Assembly: GCF_001553455.1 (NCBI RefSeq) | Contig: NZ_BBOX01000203.1 | Location: 1-48,036, forward strand | Reading direction: 5' to 3' | Length of the DNA stretch: 48,036 bases | From: Streptomyces hygroscopicus subsp. hygroscopicus | GTDB taxonomy: Bacteria > Actinomycetota > Actinomycetes > Streptomycetales > Streptomycetaceae | Part shown: piece after piece, positions 31,180 to 39,423 of the stretch | How positions within the stretch are numbered: the stretch's first letter is position 1 | How the letters are laid out: each line of letters starts with the position of its first letter | The notes under the pieces: model-generated | What the model saw: only the letters and a program-made list of their open reading frames with translations | Databases searched by the model: none | What the model was told of the DNA's origin: nothing | Position numbers and translations under genes: made by a program

Positions 31180-32658
31180 TCAGACGGCCCTGAACCAGGT
31201 GCCCAGCGCCTCGTGCAGACCGTCGCCGTCGCCCGTGGTGTCCTGCCAGGCGATGTAGCAGTCGGGCCGGAGCAGCAGCGCGGTGTCGAGTCCGGGGACG
31301 GTCACGGTCTCGACACGCGCCGCCCAGGGGCCCGCGTCGAGTCCACCGGTGGGGTCCAGCAGGAGCGGGCGCCCGGTGCGGGTGAGTTCGCGCAGGTGCG
31401 GCAGGCCCGGCAGGTCCGGTGCCCAATGGCCGACGAGCGGCCCGGCCGCCGGTCCCATGTCGTAGGTGAGGTCCGCGCCGGAGAGCAGCCGCGCGATATG
31501 GGACCGTGTCGTCGGCTGCTCGAGCAGTTCGCCGAACAGCTCGCGCAGCGCCGTCACATCGTCGCCCGGCCGGGTCAGCAGCGACTGTGCCTGGGTGTGC
31601 ATGGCGACCCGGCGCGCCGCCGGCTGCCGTTCCGTCTCATAGGTGTCCAGCAGCCCCTCCGGCGCGTGGCCGCGCACCTCCGCGGCCAGCTTCCAGCCGA
31701 GGTTCACCGCGTCCTGCAGCCCCATGTTGAGCCCCGGGCCGCCGATCGCCGCGTGCACATGCGCGGCGTCGCCGAGCAGGAGTATCCGGCCCGCGCGGTA
31801 GCGGGCGGCGATCCGGGTGTTGCCGCCGAACAGCCGCCGCATCAGATGCGGTCCCGGCACGGCCGGCGGGCCGAGCGGCAGGTCCGCGCCGAGCACCCGG
31901 CGGGCGCTGGCGCGCAGTTCCTCCAGCGTGGCCTCGCCCTCGGCGGGCTGCCCCCACTCCACCGTGTTCAGCACCGGACCGCTCTCCGGGAACGGCCCCC
32001 AGGTGATCAGGCCGTGCTCGGTCCGCAGATGCCGGAACGGAGGGATGACGCCGAAACCGGGCACGACCAGGCCACCATCGGCATCGATCAGCTCCGGCGG
32101 CACGCTCACATGTCCGGAGCGCGACACCGAGTCGTCCCTGGACACACCGGGGAACTCGATCCCGGCGAGCTTGCGGACCGTGCTGTGCCCGCCATCGGCC
32201 CCGACCAGGAACTCCGCCTCGATCGGCGCCTGTCCGCGCAGCTCGACGGTCACCGACTTTCCGTTCTGCGTCAGCCCGACGACCTCGTGGCCACGACGGA
32301 TCTCGACACCCAGCTCGGCCGCGCGCTCCTCGAGCACGCGCTCGATCCTGCGCTGCGGCACCATCAGCGTGTAGAGCGGGTTGTCCGGCAGATCGCTCAG
32401 TTCGAGCGGGAACGCGCCGAAGGTGTAACGGGGCGTCGGTTCGGGTGTGGTGGGTGCGGCGCCGGACGTGGCCAGCCGCTCGTACAGTCCGCGCCGGTCG
32501 AGCATGCGAACGACCTGGCCCACCAGGCCGTTGGCGCGCTGCTTGTCGTCCGGTTCGGCGAGACGTTCCAGGACGACCGGGCGCACACCGGCCAGGGCGA
32601 GTTCGCAGGCGAGCATCAGGCCGTTGGGTCCCGCGCCTGCGATGACAACCTCGATCAT
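31180..32658 (-). CDS. FAD-dependent aromatic monooxygenase (group A, Rox-like)
   Basis: A 492-residue flavoprotein hydroxylase. The Rossmann motif IAGAGPNG starts at residue 7. The DG motif region reads VGADGGHSTVRKLAG, and the second FAD motif is ILLLGDAAHVHAAIGGPGLN. The C-terminal thioredoxin-like domain (about 400-492) is retained. Relatives hydroxylate aromatic polyketides or inactivate rifamycins (Rox type); the substrate here is not predictable. It lies 121 bp downstream of a TetR gene on the same strand, a common pair in which the TetR senses the substrate. Both are inside the segment that separates the sugar permeases. Confidence 0.9.
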   Translation of the reverse strand: MIEVVIAGAGPNGLMLACELALAGVRPVVLERLAEPDDKQRANGLVGQVVRMLDRRGLYERLATSGAAPTTPEPTPRYTFGAFPLELSDLPDNPLYTLMVPQRRIERVLEERAAELGVEIRRGHEVVGLTQNGKSVTVELRGQAPIEAEFLVGADGGHSTVRKLAGIEFPGVSRDDSVSRSGHVSVPPELIDADGGLVVPGFGVIPPFRHLRTEHGLITWGPFPESGPVLNTVEWGQPAEGEATLEELRASARRVLGADLPLGPPAVPGPHLMRRLFGGNTRIAARYRAGRILLLGDAAHVHAAIGGPGLNMGLQDAVNLGWKLAAEVRGHAPEGLLDTYETERQPAARRVAMHTQAQSLLTRPGDDVTALRELFGELLEQPTTRSHIARLLSGADLTYDMGPAAGPLVGHWAPDLPGLPHLRELTRTGRPLLLDPTGGLDAGPWAARVETVTVPGLDTALLLRPDCYIAWQDTTGDGDGLHEALGTWFRAV

Positions 32659-32754
32659 TCGGGGAACTCCCTTTCCGAGCAGGGGACATCGGCCCGGCGG
32701 CCCGGCCGGGCTGTCCGTCCACAGGTGAGTGGTGTGGTATGGGGGTGTTCTATG

Positions 32755-32784
32755 GATGGTGTTGCTACGGATGGTGTTGCTACG
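32755..32784. repeat. 15-bp perfect tandem duplication at the TetR stop
   Basis: GATGGTGTTGCTACG occurs twice without a gap (32755-32769 and 32770-32784). The second copy contains the TAG stop of the TetR gene (32782-32780 on the minus strand), so the duplication leaves the protein end unchanged. Confidence 0.85.
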
Positions 32785-33385
32785 GGGTGGACAGCCCCGC
32801 GGCGATGTGGGCGAGGGCGTCCGTGAGCAGACGGTCCACCGGCACCGGTGGGTCGGTGCGGAGGTGGTGCGCGATGGCGGTGTTGACGGCGGCCATCACC
32901 GCGGACGCGACGAGGTGCGGATACAGGTCGTGATCGAGGTCGCCGCCGGTGCGCTCGGCCACGGCCGCGGCGATCTCCGCCTCGGCGATGGCTCCGGCCC
33001 GCAGCATCTCGCCCCGCAGGGCCGGTTCGGCGACCATCACCCGCACGCCCGCCGTCCACTGCGCCGCGTCGGCAACGGGATGGGCGGCCGACTGCGCGTC
33101 CGGCCCGAACCGCGTCAGCACCGCGTGGGTGATCGCGTCCCACAGCGGCTCGGCCGACCGCTCGCGCAACGCCTCCGCGACCCCCATGCAGCGGTCGAGG
33201 TGGCGGAAGACGATCGCCTCGGCCTTGCTGGAGAAGTAGTTGTTGAACGTGCGCGGCGAGACGCCGACGGCGTCGGCGATGTCCTCCACCTTGACGTTGT
33301 CCAGCCCGCGCTCGACGGTCAGCCGGACCGCCGCCCAGCTGAGCGCCGCGCGGGTCTCGGCCTTCTTCCGCTCTCGCAGTCCCAT
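32780..33385 (-). CDS. TetR-family regulator
   Basis: A 201-residue TetR protein starting MGLRERKKAETRAALSWAAV. The HTH is VKVEDIADAVGVSPRTFNNYF, the FNNYF variant seen in regulators of flavin monooxygenases and efflux pumps. The C-terminal ligand domain ends HIAAGLSTP. It is upstream of the FAD monooxygenase on the same strand, with 121 bp between them, and probably regulates it. No clear dyad operator is visible in that gap. The hairpin at 33407-33436 separates it from the upstream HATPase gene. Confidence 0.9.
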   Translation of the reverse strand: MGLRERKKAETRAALSWAAVRLTVERGLDNVKVEDIADAVGVSPRTFNNYFSSKAEAIVFRHLDRCMGVAEALRERSAEPLWDAITHAVLTRFGPDAQSAAHPVADAAQWTAGVRVMVAEPALRGEMLRAGAIAEAEIAAAVAERTGGDLDHDLYPHLVASAVMAAVNTAIAHHLRTDPPVPVDRLLTDALAHIAAGLSTP

Positions 33386-33406
33386 GAGGTGAGCCTACGC
33401 GAAAGT

Positions 33407-33436
33407 TGCGTGCCCCGCAAAGATGCGGGGCGCGCA
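33407..33436 (-). terminator. Terminator of the HATPase gene
   Basis: TGCGTGCCCCGC pairs with GCGGGGCGCGCA over 12 bp (one T-G pair) around the loop AAAGAT. It lies 15 bp after the HATPase stop, ahead of the TetR gene. Confidence 0.7.
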
Positions 33437-33450
33437 TGTTTCTTGGTCGG

Positions 33451-33903
33451 TCAGGGTTCGGTCGGGGAGGCGGTCAGGTCCAGCTCGGCCCAGATCTCCT
33501 TGCCGACGGTCCGCTCCCGCACCCCCCAACGGGCCGCGAGGGCCCGGACGATGAGCAGGCCCCGGCCGTGCTTGTCGCGCGGCGACGGGCGGCGGGGGCG
33601 CGGCATGCGCTCGCCCCTGGGGTCGGACACGGTGATCCGCAGCCGGGTCTTGGTGAGGGTGAGCTGTACGCGGAAGAGCCGCCCGGGGACGCTGCCGTAC
33701 CGCACGGCGTTGGTGGCCAGCTCGGACACGATGAGCGCGGCATCGTCCGCGAGGGTGGGATGGCCCCAGTCGGAGAGCAGCCGCACGGCGTACTGACGGG
33801 CCCTGGTCACGCTTATCGGTGTCGGGACGTGGTCGACGCGGCCCTCCTGGACGACGGGGTCGTTGGGGTCCGGGATCCGAGGGTCTTGGGGCGCGAATGC
33901 CAT
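33451..33903 (-). CDS. HATPase_c anti-sigma-kinase-like ATP-binding protein
   Basis: A 150-residue GHKL ATPase of the RsbW-like type that is abundant in Streptomyces. The N box is SELATNAVRYG; the G1 region SDPRG and the G2 region GRGLLIV are shorter than in histidine kinases. GGAGG lies 5 nt before the chosen ATG (MAFAPQDPRIPDPND); longer in-frame starts lack a ribosome site. Such proteins usually bind and phosphorylate anti-sigma-antagonists, or act with XRE/DUF397 partners. It is divergent from the XRE gene at 34087, a typical arrangement. Confidence 0.87.
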   Translation of the reverse strand: MAFAPQDPRIPDPNDPVVQEGRVDHVPTPISVTRARQYAVRLLSDWGHPTLADDAALIVSELATNAVRYGSVPGRLFRVQLTLTKTRLRITVSDPRGERMPRPRRPSPRDKHGRGLLIVRALAARWGVRERTVGKEIWAELDLTASPTEP

Positions 33904-34034
33904 CGCGTACCTCCAGTGGGCAGGGCGGAGCGCATCCGCCAACTGACGTCCCTGTGCGAGCGGTTCATCACGGAAGGTAGTCTTGTTTCGGCTCGCGAGG
34001 CAATCGGCTCGGGGAAATTTGTATCCGATCTTGC

Positions 34035-34057
34035 GTGCGGACTGTGCCTGACCGCAC
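34035..34057. promoter_or_regulatory. GTGCGG/CCGCAC dyad in the HATPase/XRE gap
   Basis: A 6-bp inverted repeat spaced by 11 bp lies 30 bp before the XRE start, in the divergent 183-bp gap. It is a possible site for the XRE protein; the evidence is weak. Confidence 0.3.
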
Positions 34058-34086
34058 ACTGGGCGTAAGGCAGGGAGGGTGCCAAG

Positions 34087-34968
34087 GTGGCAGAGGAGCA
34101 ATCCGCGCAAGGGAACCGCGTCTCAACGGTTCTGGGGCGCAAGCTGGGTGGGGAGCTTCTGCGGCTGCGGACCGCAGCCGGTTTGACGCAAGGTCAGGCT
34201 GCGAGCGCCATCACCGCGTCCACAGGGAAGGTCGCCAAGATGGAGAGCGGTTGGGTGCCCATGCGTGAGCCGGACATCCGGGCGCTCTGTGAGCTCTACG
34301 GTGCCAGTGACCCTGAGATCGTTGGCCCGCTGTTGGAGTTGGCGCGCATCGACCGTGAGCGTCGTAAGGCCAAGGGGTGGTGGAACGACGTCACCCTCAG
34401 CAGCGCCATGCAGCAGTACGCCCCACTGGAGGCCGTCGCGACCGAGATCAAGGCATGGCAGGTGTCGTTCATCCCGGGCCTGCTCCAGACCGCCGCATAC
34501 GTGCGGGCCCTGCGTGGCGTCTGGTTGCCCGATGAATCTCCGGAGGAGGCCGAAAAGTTCACGGCTTCCAGGTTGGCGCGGCAGCAGAGACTCTTCGAGG
34601 AATCACCGCTCCTGCTGCGGGCTGTCATACCCGAAGCCGCTCTGCGCATTCCCATGGTCCATTCCGAGATGCTCAGGGAGCAGTTGGAGAGCCTTCTCGA
34701 CTGGGGAGAGCGGCCCAATATCACCTTGCAGGTGCTTCCCTTCAGCGCGGGATTCGCCAAGGGGCTGACCGGTTCCTTCAACGTCCTCTCGTTTGCCGAG
34801 CCGGGTGCCATGGACGTCGTGTACGTGGAGTCATCGCACAGCCACGTCTGGGTCGAGGGTGGTGATGGGGCGGCCCAACACGCGACAATCTTCGAGGAGA
34901 CCGCGCGGCGCGCCCTATCCGAGCCCGAGACGCGGGCGTTCATCGAGGTGCTGATCAAGGATCTATGA
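34087..34968 (+). CDS. XRE-family regulator with DUF5753 domain
   Basis: A 293-residue protein. The helix-turn-helix is at about residues 18-70 (LGGELLRLRTAAGLTQGQAA, ITASTGKVAKMESG). The DUF5753 sensor domain covers about 105-285 and includes the segments IPGLLQTAAYVRAL and ITLQVLPFSAGFAKGLTGSF. The GTG start has GGAGGG 8 nt upstream. These proteins are encoded beside DUF397 proteins and control differentiation or antibiotic genes, with the DUF397 partner acting like an antitoxin or anti-regulator in several studied cases. Two DUF397 genes follow directly at 3 bp and 3 bp spacing, confirming the module. Confidence 0.93.
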   Translation: MAEEQSAQGNRVSTVLGRKLGGELLRLRTAAGLTQGQAASAITASTGKVAKMESGWVPMREPDIRALCELYGASDPEIVGPLLELARIDRERRKAKGWWNDVTLSSAMQQYAPLEAVATEIKAWQVSFIPGLLQTAAYVRALRGVWLPDESPEEAEKFTASRLARQQRLFEESPLLLRAVIPEAALRIPMVHSEMLREQLESLLDWGERPNITLQVLPFSAGFAKGLTGSFNVLSFAEPGAMDVVYVESSHSHVWVEGGDGAAQHATIFEETARRALSEPETRAFIEVLIKDL

Positions 34969-34971
34969 GCA

Positions 34972-35154
34972 ATGAGCGCTTTCACTTTCCGCAAGTCGAG
35001 CTACAGCAACCCTTTTGACGAATGCGTCGAGGTGGCGGTGAACGTCCCCGACGCCGTGGCGATACGCGACTCCAAGAACCCAGATGGGCCGATACTCCGG
35101 TTCACGCCCGCCGCTTGGGCGGCTTTCCGCGACGCGATAGTTGAGGAGGGCTGA
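34972..35154 (+). CDS. DUF397 protein 1
   Basis: A 60-residue DUF397 protein. The family pattern is complete: FRKSSYSNPFDECVEVA, then AIRDSKNPDGPILRFTPAAW and a closing FRDAI. The ATG is 3 bp after the XRE stop, with no strong ribosome site of its own, so translation is probably coupled. DUF397 proteins are the usual partners of XRE/DUF5753 regulators. Confidence 0.92.
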   Translation: MSAFTFRKSSYSNPFDECVEVAVNVPDAVAIRDSKNPDGPILRFTPAAWAAFRDAIVEEG

Positions 35155-35157
35155 GCC

Positions 35158-35346
35158 GTGGACGACTTGATGTACCGCAAGTCGAGCTACAGCGGTGGAG
35201 AGGAAGAGTGCGTCGAGGTGGCCGTGAACGTCCCCGACACCGTGGCGATACGCGACTCCAAGAACCCCGAGGGGCCGGTACTCCGGTTCACGCCCGCCGC
35301 CTGGGCGGACTTCCGGCGGGCCCTCACCTCGGCGCCCGAGTCCTGA
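35158..35346 (+). CDS. DUF397 protein 2
   Basis: A 62-residue paralogue of the preceding protein. The DNA is nearly identical over long stretches (for example VPDTVAIRDSKNPEGPVLRF), showing a recent tandem duplication; the N-terminal third differs (SGGEEECVEVA). GAGGAGGG precedes the GTG start by about 7 nt. Divergence at the acidic N-terminal segment may change partner specificity. The unit ends at the strong hairpin at 35364-35402. Confidence 0.92.
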   Translation: MDDLMYRKSSYSGGEEECVEVAVNVPDTVAIRDSKNPEGPVLRFTPAAWADFRRALTSAPES

Positions 35347-35363
35347 GAATGTCGTGAGAACAC

Positions 35364-35402
35364 CGGTGGCCCCGGTCCGGCAGAGCCGGACCGGGGCCAC
35401 CG
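35364..35402. terminator. Perfect 18-bp hairpin after the DUF397 pair
   Basis: CGGTGGCCCCGGTCCGGC pairs without mismatch with its reverse complement around the loop AGA. It lies between the DUF397 stop and the convergent FG-GAP gene and is probably bidirectional. Confidence 0.85.
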
Positions 35403-35429
35403 ACCCCAAGGGGTGTCCTGCTTGGTGCC

Positions 35430-36890
35430 CTACTTCGTCGCGGGGCCGGACAGCTCCGTGCCGAAGGCGGCGCGGGCCGCCGGGGCGCCCAGGTCGCTCG
35501 GGCCGATGAGGGCCGAGCCCTTGGCGGTGAGCCCGTCGGTGCCCGCGTACAGCAGGGCCACCGCGCCCGCGCCCTCGGTCCGCTTCGGGACGCCGACGGC
35601 CAGGTCGGGCTTGCCGTCGCCGTTGTAGTCGGCCGGGGCGATGGCCTCGCCGAAGTGGTCGTTGCCCGCCATGTCGCCGGGAACGCCCTCGGTGTCGAGG
35701 GAGAAGGTCTGCGCACCCTCGTCGGTCAGCCAGTTCTTCGTGCCCTTGAACACGGTGATGGCGCCGGCGTTGTTGTAGCCACCGGGGGCCTCGGCGGAGG
35801 TGTCGCTGACGACGAGGTCGTCATGGCCGTCACCGTTGATGTCGGTGAGCCGGGCGGCTTCGCCGCTGGGCGCCGTGCCCTTCCAGGTCACCGGGTTGGC
35901 GGTGTCGAGCCCCGAGGCGGTACCCGGGTAGGTGCGCAGGCGCGCGTCGTCCGGGCCGTCCGCGAAGCCGGTGTCGATGACGACGTCGTCCTTGCCGTCG
36001 CCGTTGATGTCACCCACCACGGCCCGGTACGAGGCGAACCACAGCGACACCTTCTCGCCGAGCGGCGTCTTCTTCAGCCCGCTGGACGAACCGGGCAGCA
36101 CGCCGAGGGTGCCCTCGTCGGCGGGGTCGTCCTGGTAGGCGACGGTGACCAGGTCGGCGAAGCCGTCCCCGTTGATGTCGCCGGAGGACAGGTGCGTGAT
36201 ACCCGCACCGCCGCCGGGCGGGGTGACGCTGGTCATCTTCGGGGTGGCCGTGTCGCGCAGGTTCGCCGCGCCGCTCACGATCCGGACCGTCTCGCCGTCG
36301 GAGATGGCGATGTCGTCGCGGCCGTCGTGGTTGTAGTCGCCCACCGCCAGCTTGTCGCCGAAGTGCTTGTAGGCGGTGGCGGTCGGCGCGTGGAAGGCGA
36401 TGGCGTCGCTGGAGAGGCCGCCCTTGGCGCCGAAGACGACCGTGACCGAACCGGCCTGCTTGGTGGTGCCGATGGACTCGTTGTTCGCGGCGACGATCAG
36501 GTCGCTGTAGCCGTCACCGTCCACGTCGCCGACCACCACGGCCGAGCCGAAGTGGTCCCCGGCCTCGGGGGTGCCGGGCACTCCCGGGCTGGCCTGCGTC
36601 AGCGTGCTGTGCCGGGCGGTGTCCACGCCCTTCGCGGCTCCGTAGGTCACGGCCACGTAGCCCGCCTTGGACTTCCCGGAGACGGTGCCGTCGGGTGCGC
36701 CGATGCCGAGGTCGGCGTAGCCGTCGCCGTCGATGTCGCTCGGTGTGGTCTTACCCGCGGCAGCCGTGGGGGAGGGCTGGTTCTGGTCGCCGTCGCCGTT
36801 CGACGTCACGGCACTGGCTCCGGCGGCCACGGCGGCGGTCACGGCGGCACCCACCGCCACGCCGATCACACCTCTGGTCCTGTTGCGCAC
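35430..36890 (-). CDS. Secreted FG-GAP/VCBS beta-propeller protein
   Basis: A 486-residue exported protein. The GTG start (MRNRTRGVIG) has GGAGG 4 nt upstream. A signal segment (VIGVAVGAAVTAAVAAGAS) precedes seven Ca-binding FG-GAP repeats, each with a DxDGDGxxD-type loop. They are DIDGDGYAD, DVDGDGYSD, DYNHDGRDD, DINGDGFAD, DINGDGKDD, DINGDGHDD and DYNGDGKPD. Seven blades suit an integrin-alpha-like propeller. No enzymatic domain is fused, so an adhesive or structural role outside the membrane is likely. It is the last gene of the segment between the two sugar permease genes and shares no obvious function with them. Confidence 0.9.
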   Translation of the reverse strand: MRNRTRGVIGVAVGAAVTAAVAAGASAVTSNGDGDQNQPSPTAAAGKTTPSDIDGDGYADLGIGAPDGTVSGKSKAGYVAVTYGAAKGVDTARHSTLTQASPGVPGTPEAGDHFGSAVVVGDVDGDGYSDLIVAANNESIGTTKQAGSVTVVFGAKGGLSSDAIAFHAPTATAYKHFGDKLAVGDYNHDGRDDIAISDGETVRIVSGAANLRDTATPKMTSVTPPGGGAGITHLSSGDINGDGFADLVTVAYQDDPADEGTLGVLPGSSSGLKKTPLGEKVSLWFASYRAVVGDINGDGKDDVVIDTGFADGPDDARLRTYPGTASGLDTANPVTWKGTAPSGEAARLTDINGDGHDDLVVSDTSAEAPGGYNNAGAITVFKGTKNWLTDEGAQTFSLDTEGVPGDMAGNDHFGEAIAPADYNGDGKPDLAVGVPKRTEGAGAVALLYAGTDGLTAKGSALIGPSDLGAPAARAAFGTELSGPATK

Positions 36891-37080
36891 AAATCCTCCA
36901 TCTGGTAGCGCATCGGTCGCCTTTCGGCCCGGCTGTCAACTGCGTCCCCCCAGCCGGAACCGAACGGGTCGTGGAATTAGAGGTGTTGGGAGGCTGAACG
37001 GTTGCACGACGCAAGGTAAAAACATGCCCCGGCGGGACAGAAGCGGAATCCGGGGGCGGCCGGGCGGGCGGACTGACGGG
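36891..37080. other. 190-bp gap upstream of the FG-GAP gene, right edge of the inserted segment
   Basis: No gene. A TTGACA on the minus strand (36939-36934) could be the -35 of the FG-GAP gene, with only a poor -10. The part next to 37080 is GC-rich and non-coding and contains the proposed right junction. Confidence 0.35.
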
Positions 37081-37096
37081 TCAGACCTCCTCACGC
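37081..37096. repeat. Right copy of the duplicated junction sequence
   Basis: TCAGACCTCCTCACGC encodes, on the minus strand, the last codons of the MalF-like permease (MREEV and stop). It matches 30527-30542, which carries the ribosome site of the MalG-like gene. In an uninterrupted operon the two functions would sit at a single copy. Confidence 0.55.
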
Positions 37097-37998
37097 ATCA
37101 GCCGCAGGTAGACCACCGAGAACAACGCGCCCACCAGCAGCAACAGCAGCGCCACCGCCGTGCCGTAACCGATGAGGGACTTGTTGAACGCCTGGTCGTA
37201 CATGAAGACCGGAAGCGTCTGGCTGCGGTTTCCCGGACCGCCCCGGGTCATCGCCCAGATGAGGCCGAACACCGACAGCGTCTGCAGGGTGTTCAGCATC
37301 AGATTGGTGCCGATGGAGCGGCGGATCATCGGCAGGGTGATGTGCCAGAAGCGGCGGAGGCCGCCGGCGCCGTCGACCTGAGCCGCCTCGGTGATCTCCT
37401 TGGGGATCTCGGACAGGGCGGCGGAGTAGATGAGCATCGAGAAGGCCGTGCCGCGCCAGACGTTGGCGAAGGAGACGGCGAGGATGGGCAGGGTGTAGAG
37501 CCAGTTCTGGGACGGCAGGCCCAGCCAGTCCAGCAGCGCGTTGAGCGTGCCCTCGCGGCGGAAGAACGCGTACAGCAGGAAGCCCGCCACGATCTCGGGG
37601 ACGACCCAGGCCGCGATGACGATCGAGCCCGTCAGCGTCCGCACCGGGGCGGAGGCGCGCTGCATCAGCGCGGCCAGGCCCAGGCCCAGGGTGTTCTGGC
37701 CGACGAGGGAGGAGAGGAGGGTGAAGACGAGGGTGAGAACGACGGCGTTGCGGAAGTCCTCGTCCCCGAAGGCGCGCCGGAAGTTGTCCAGGCCCACGAA
37801 GTCCGTGGTGGACGCGCCCGTCAGCTGCATATCGGTGAAGGCGATGTAGACGCAGTAGACGATGGGGCCACCGAGGAAGAGCAGCAGCATGGCGGTGGCG
37901 GGGGCGAGCGGAAGCCAGCGCAGGAGGCGGCCGCGACGGGGGCCCGGCGGTGCCGGGGTGACCGTCGGGGCCGCCGCCACCTTGGTCGCGGTTGTCAT
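37081..37998 (-). CDS. Carbohydrate ABC transporter permease, MalF type
   Basis: A 305-residue CUT1 permease with six helices. The N-terminal helix PATAMLLLFLGGPIVYCVYI follows a basic leader. The EAA loop reads ITEAAQVDGAGGLRRFWHITLP. The ATG lies 13 bp after the binding-protein stop, so the two are cotranscribed. The MalG-type partner expected directly downstream is at 29625-30524, beyond foreign-looking DNA. The substrate sugar cannot be read from the sequence. Confidence 0.92.
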   Translation of the reverse strand: MTTATKVAAAPTVTPAPPGPRRGRLLRWLPLAPATAMLLLFLGGPIVYCVYIAFTDMQLTGASTTDFVGLDNFRRAFGDEDFRNAVVLTLVFTLLSSLVGQNTLGLGLAALMQRASAPVRTLTGSIVIAAWVVPEIVAGFLLYAFFRREGTLNALLDWLGLPSQNWLYTLPILAVSFANVWRGTAFSMLIYSAALSEIPKEITEAAQVDGAGGLRRFWHITLPMIRRSIGTNLMLNTLQTLSVFGLIWAMTRGGPGNRSQTLPVFMYDQAFNKSLIGYGTAVALLLLLVGALFSVVYLRLMREEV

Positions 37999-38011
37999 CG
38001 GCGATCGGCCC

Positions 38012-39385
38012 TCAGCCCCGGCCCGCCGCCACCGTGGCGCCGTCGGCGATGGACTTCAGCTGGTCGTCGTAGGACGCCGCGGCCTTCTCCGGTGAGGAGT
38101 CGCCCGTGGTCGCCGCCTCCGTGGCCTCGCCGATCGCCGTGGACACCTGCGGGTAGACGGGGGTGGTCGGGCGGTAGTGGGTGTACGTCACCAGGCTGGT
38201 GAAGAAGGTGATCCCGGGCATCGAGGAGGTGTACTCCGGGTCCCGGGCGACGTCCTTGCGGACCGCGATCTGGGCGTCCACGACGTCCCAGGTGACCGCG
38301 TTGTCCTTGGTCTGGAGCTGCTCGATGAACTTCCAGGCCAGATCGGGGTTCTTGGACTTCGCGCTGATCGCCCACGTCCACCCGCCGGACATGCTGACCT
38401 TGCCGGGCGCCTGGCCGTGCTGGGTGGGCATCGCGGCCAGGCCGAGCGTCCTGGACCACTCGGGCCAGGGCTTGCCGCCGGTCTTCAGCCAGTTCTGGCC
38501 CAGCCAGGAACCGTCGAGGGCGATGGCGAGCTTGCCCTCCGGCAGCCATTCGCTGTAGACGGTGGTGCCCACGTTGGGGTCGAGCGCGTCGGAGATGTCC
38601 GGGCCGAGCTTCTCGGAGTAGACGGTCCTGAGGAATGTCAGGGCGTCCTGGAAGCCCTTGCCGCCGGTGACCCACTTCTTGGCCTTCGGATCGTAGAGCG
38701 GGTGCGCGCCCGCGTCCCCCGTGCCGTACAGCAGCATCTCGAAGCCCTGCATCACGGAGGTCTCGCCCGGAGCCTTGCCGGTGTAGACGTTGAGCGGGAT
38801 GACGCCGGGGACCTTCTTCTTGATCGTGCGCGCCGCGTCCAGGACGTCGTCCCAGTTCTTGGGCGCCCAGTCGGCGGGCAGTCCGGCCTTCGCGAAGATC
38901 TCCTTGTTGAACCACAGACCGCGGGTGTCGGTGCCGTCCGGCACCCCGTACGTCTTGCCGTCCTCGGCCTTGGCCGCGGCCTTCGCGGTGTCGACGAACT
39001 GGTCCCAGCTCTTCCACGTGGCCAGATAGTCGTCGAGGGGGCGCAGATAGCCCGCCTTGATGTCGGAGTTGATCCGGAAGGTGTCCTCGTAGACCAGGTC
39101 GGGGGCGGTCTTGGGGGACCGCATCATCTGCTGGACCTTGGTGGCGTAGTCGTTGTCCTGCGCCTGGATCGGGATCAGCTTGACCTTCTTGCCGGGGTGG
39201 GCCTTCTCGAACTGCTTCTTCACCTCGGCCAGGTGGTTGTCCTTGAAGCGGATCTTGTTGTCGGTGGAGCGGTTGTAGGCGACCTTGACGGTGTCCGGGT
39301 CGCTGCCCGAACCGCCGCCGCAGGCAGTGAGCCCAACGGCGGCGGTGAGGGTGGCGGCGAGGATCAGTGGGGCGGTGGGGCGCAC
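38012..39385 (-). CDS. Sugar ABC transporter substrate-binding lipoprotein
   Basis: A 457-residue extracellular solute-binding protein (family 1). The GTG at 39385 is preferred over one at 39391, because GGAGG is 8 nt away rather than 2. The N terminus MRPTAPLILAATLTAAVGLT ends in the lipobox LTAC, with Cys22 as the lipidated residue. Mature motifs include DLVYEDTFRINSDIKAGYLR, GLWFNKEIFAKAGLPADW and GGWTWAISAKSKNPDLAWKF. It delivers a sugar to the MalF/MalG permeases. Five GGTCA/TGACC half-sites upstream suggest a local or global sugar regulator. Confidence 0.92.
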   Translation of the reverse strand: MRPTAPLILAATLTAAVGLTACGGGSGSDPDTVKVAYNRSTDNKIRFKDNHLAEVKKQFEKAHPGKKVKLIPIQAQDNDYATKVQQMMRSPKTAPDLVYEDTFRINSDIKAGYLRPLDDYLATWKSWDQFVDTAKAAAKAEDGKTYGVPDGTDTRGLWFNKEIFAKAGLPADWAPKNWDDVLDAARTIKKKVPGVIPLNVYTGKAPGETSVMQGFEMLLYGTGDAGAHPLYDPKAKKWVTGGKGFQDALTFLRTVYSEKLGPDISDALDPNVGTTVYSEWLPEGKLAIALDGSWLGQNWLKTGGKPWPEWSRTLGLAAMPTQHGQAPGKVSMSGGWTWAISAKSKNPDLAWKFIEQLQTKDNAVTWDVVDAQIAVRKDVARDPEYTSSMPGITFFTSLVTYTHYRPTTPVYPQVSTAIGEATEAATTGDSSPEKAAASYDDQLKSIADGATVAAGRG

Positions 39386-39423
39386 GGGCACGACCTCCTT
39401 GCTGGCCTCTGTGGGCTGCGGGC

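Noticed and set aside
31180..33385. Part of an antibiotic biosynthetic cluster
   Set aside because: One flavin monooxygenase with a TetR and no synthase or tailoring neighbours is more like a detoxification pair.
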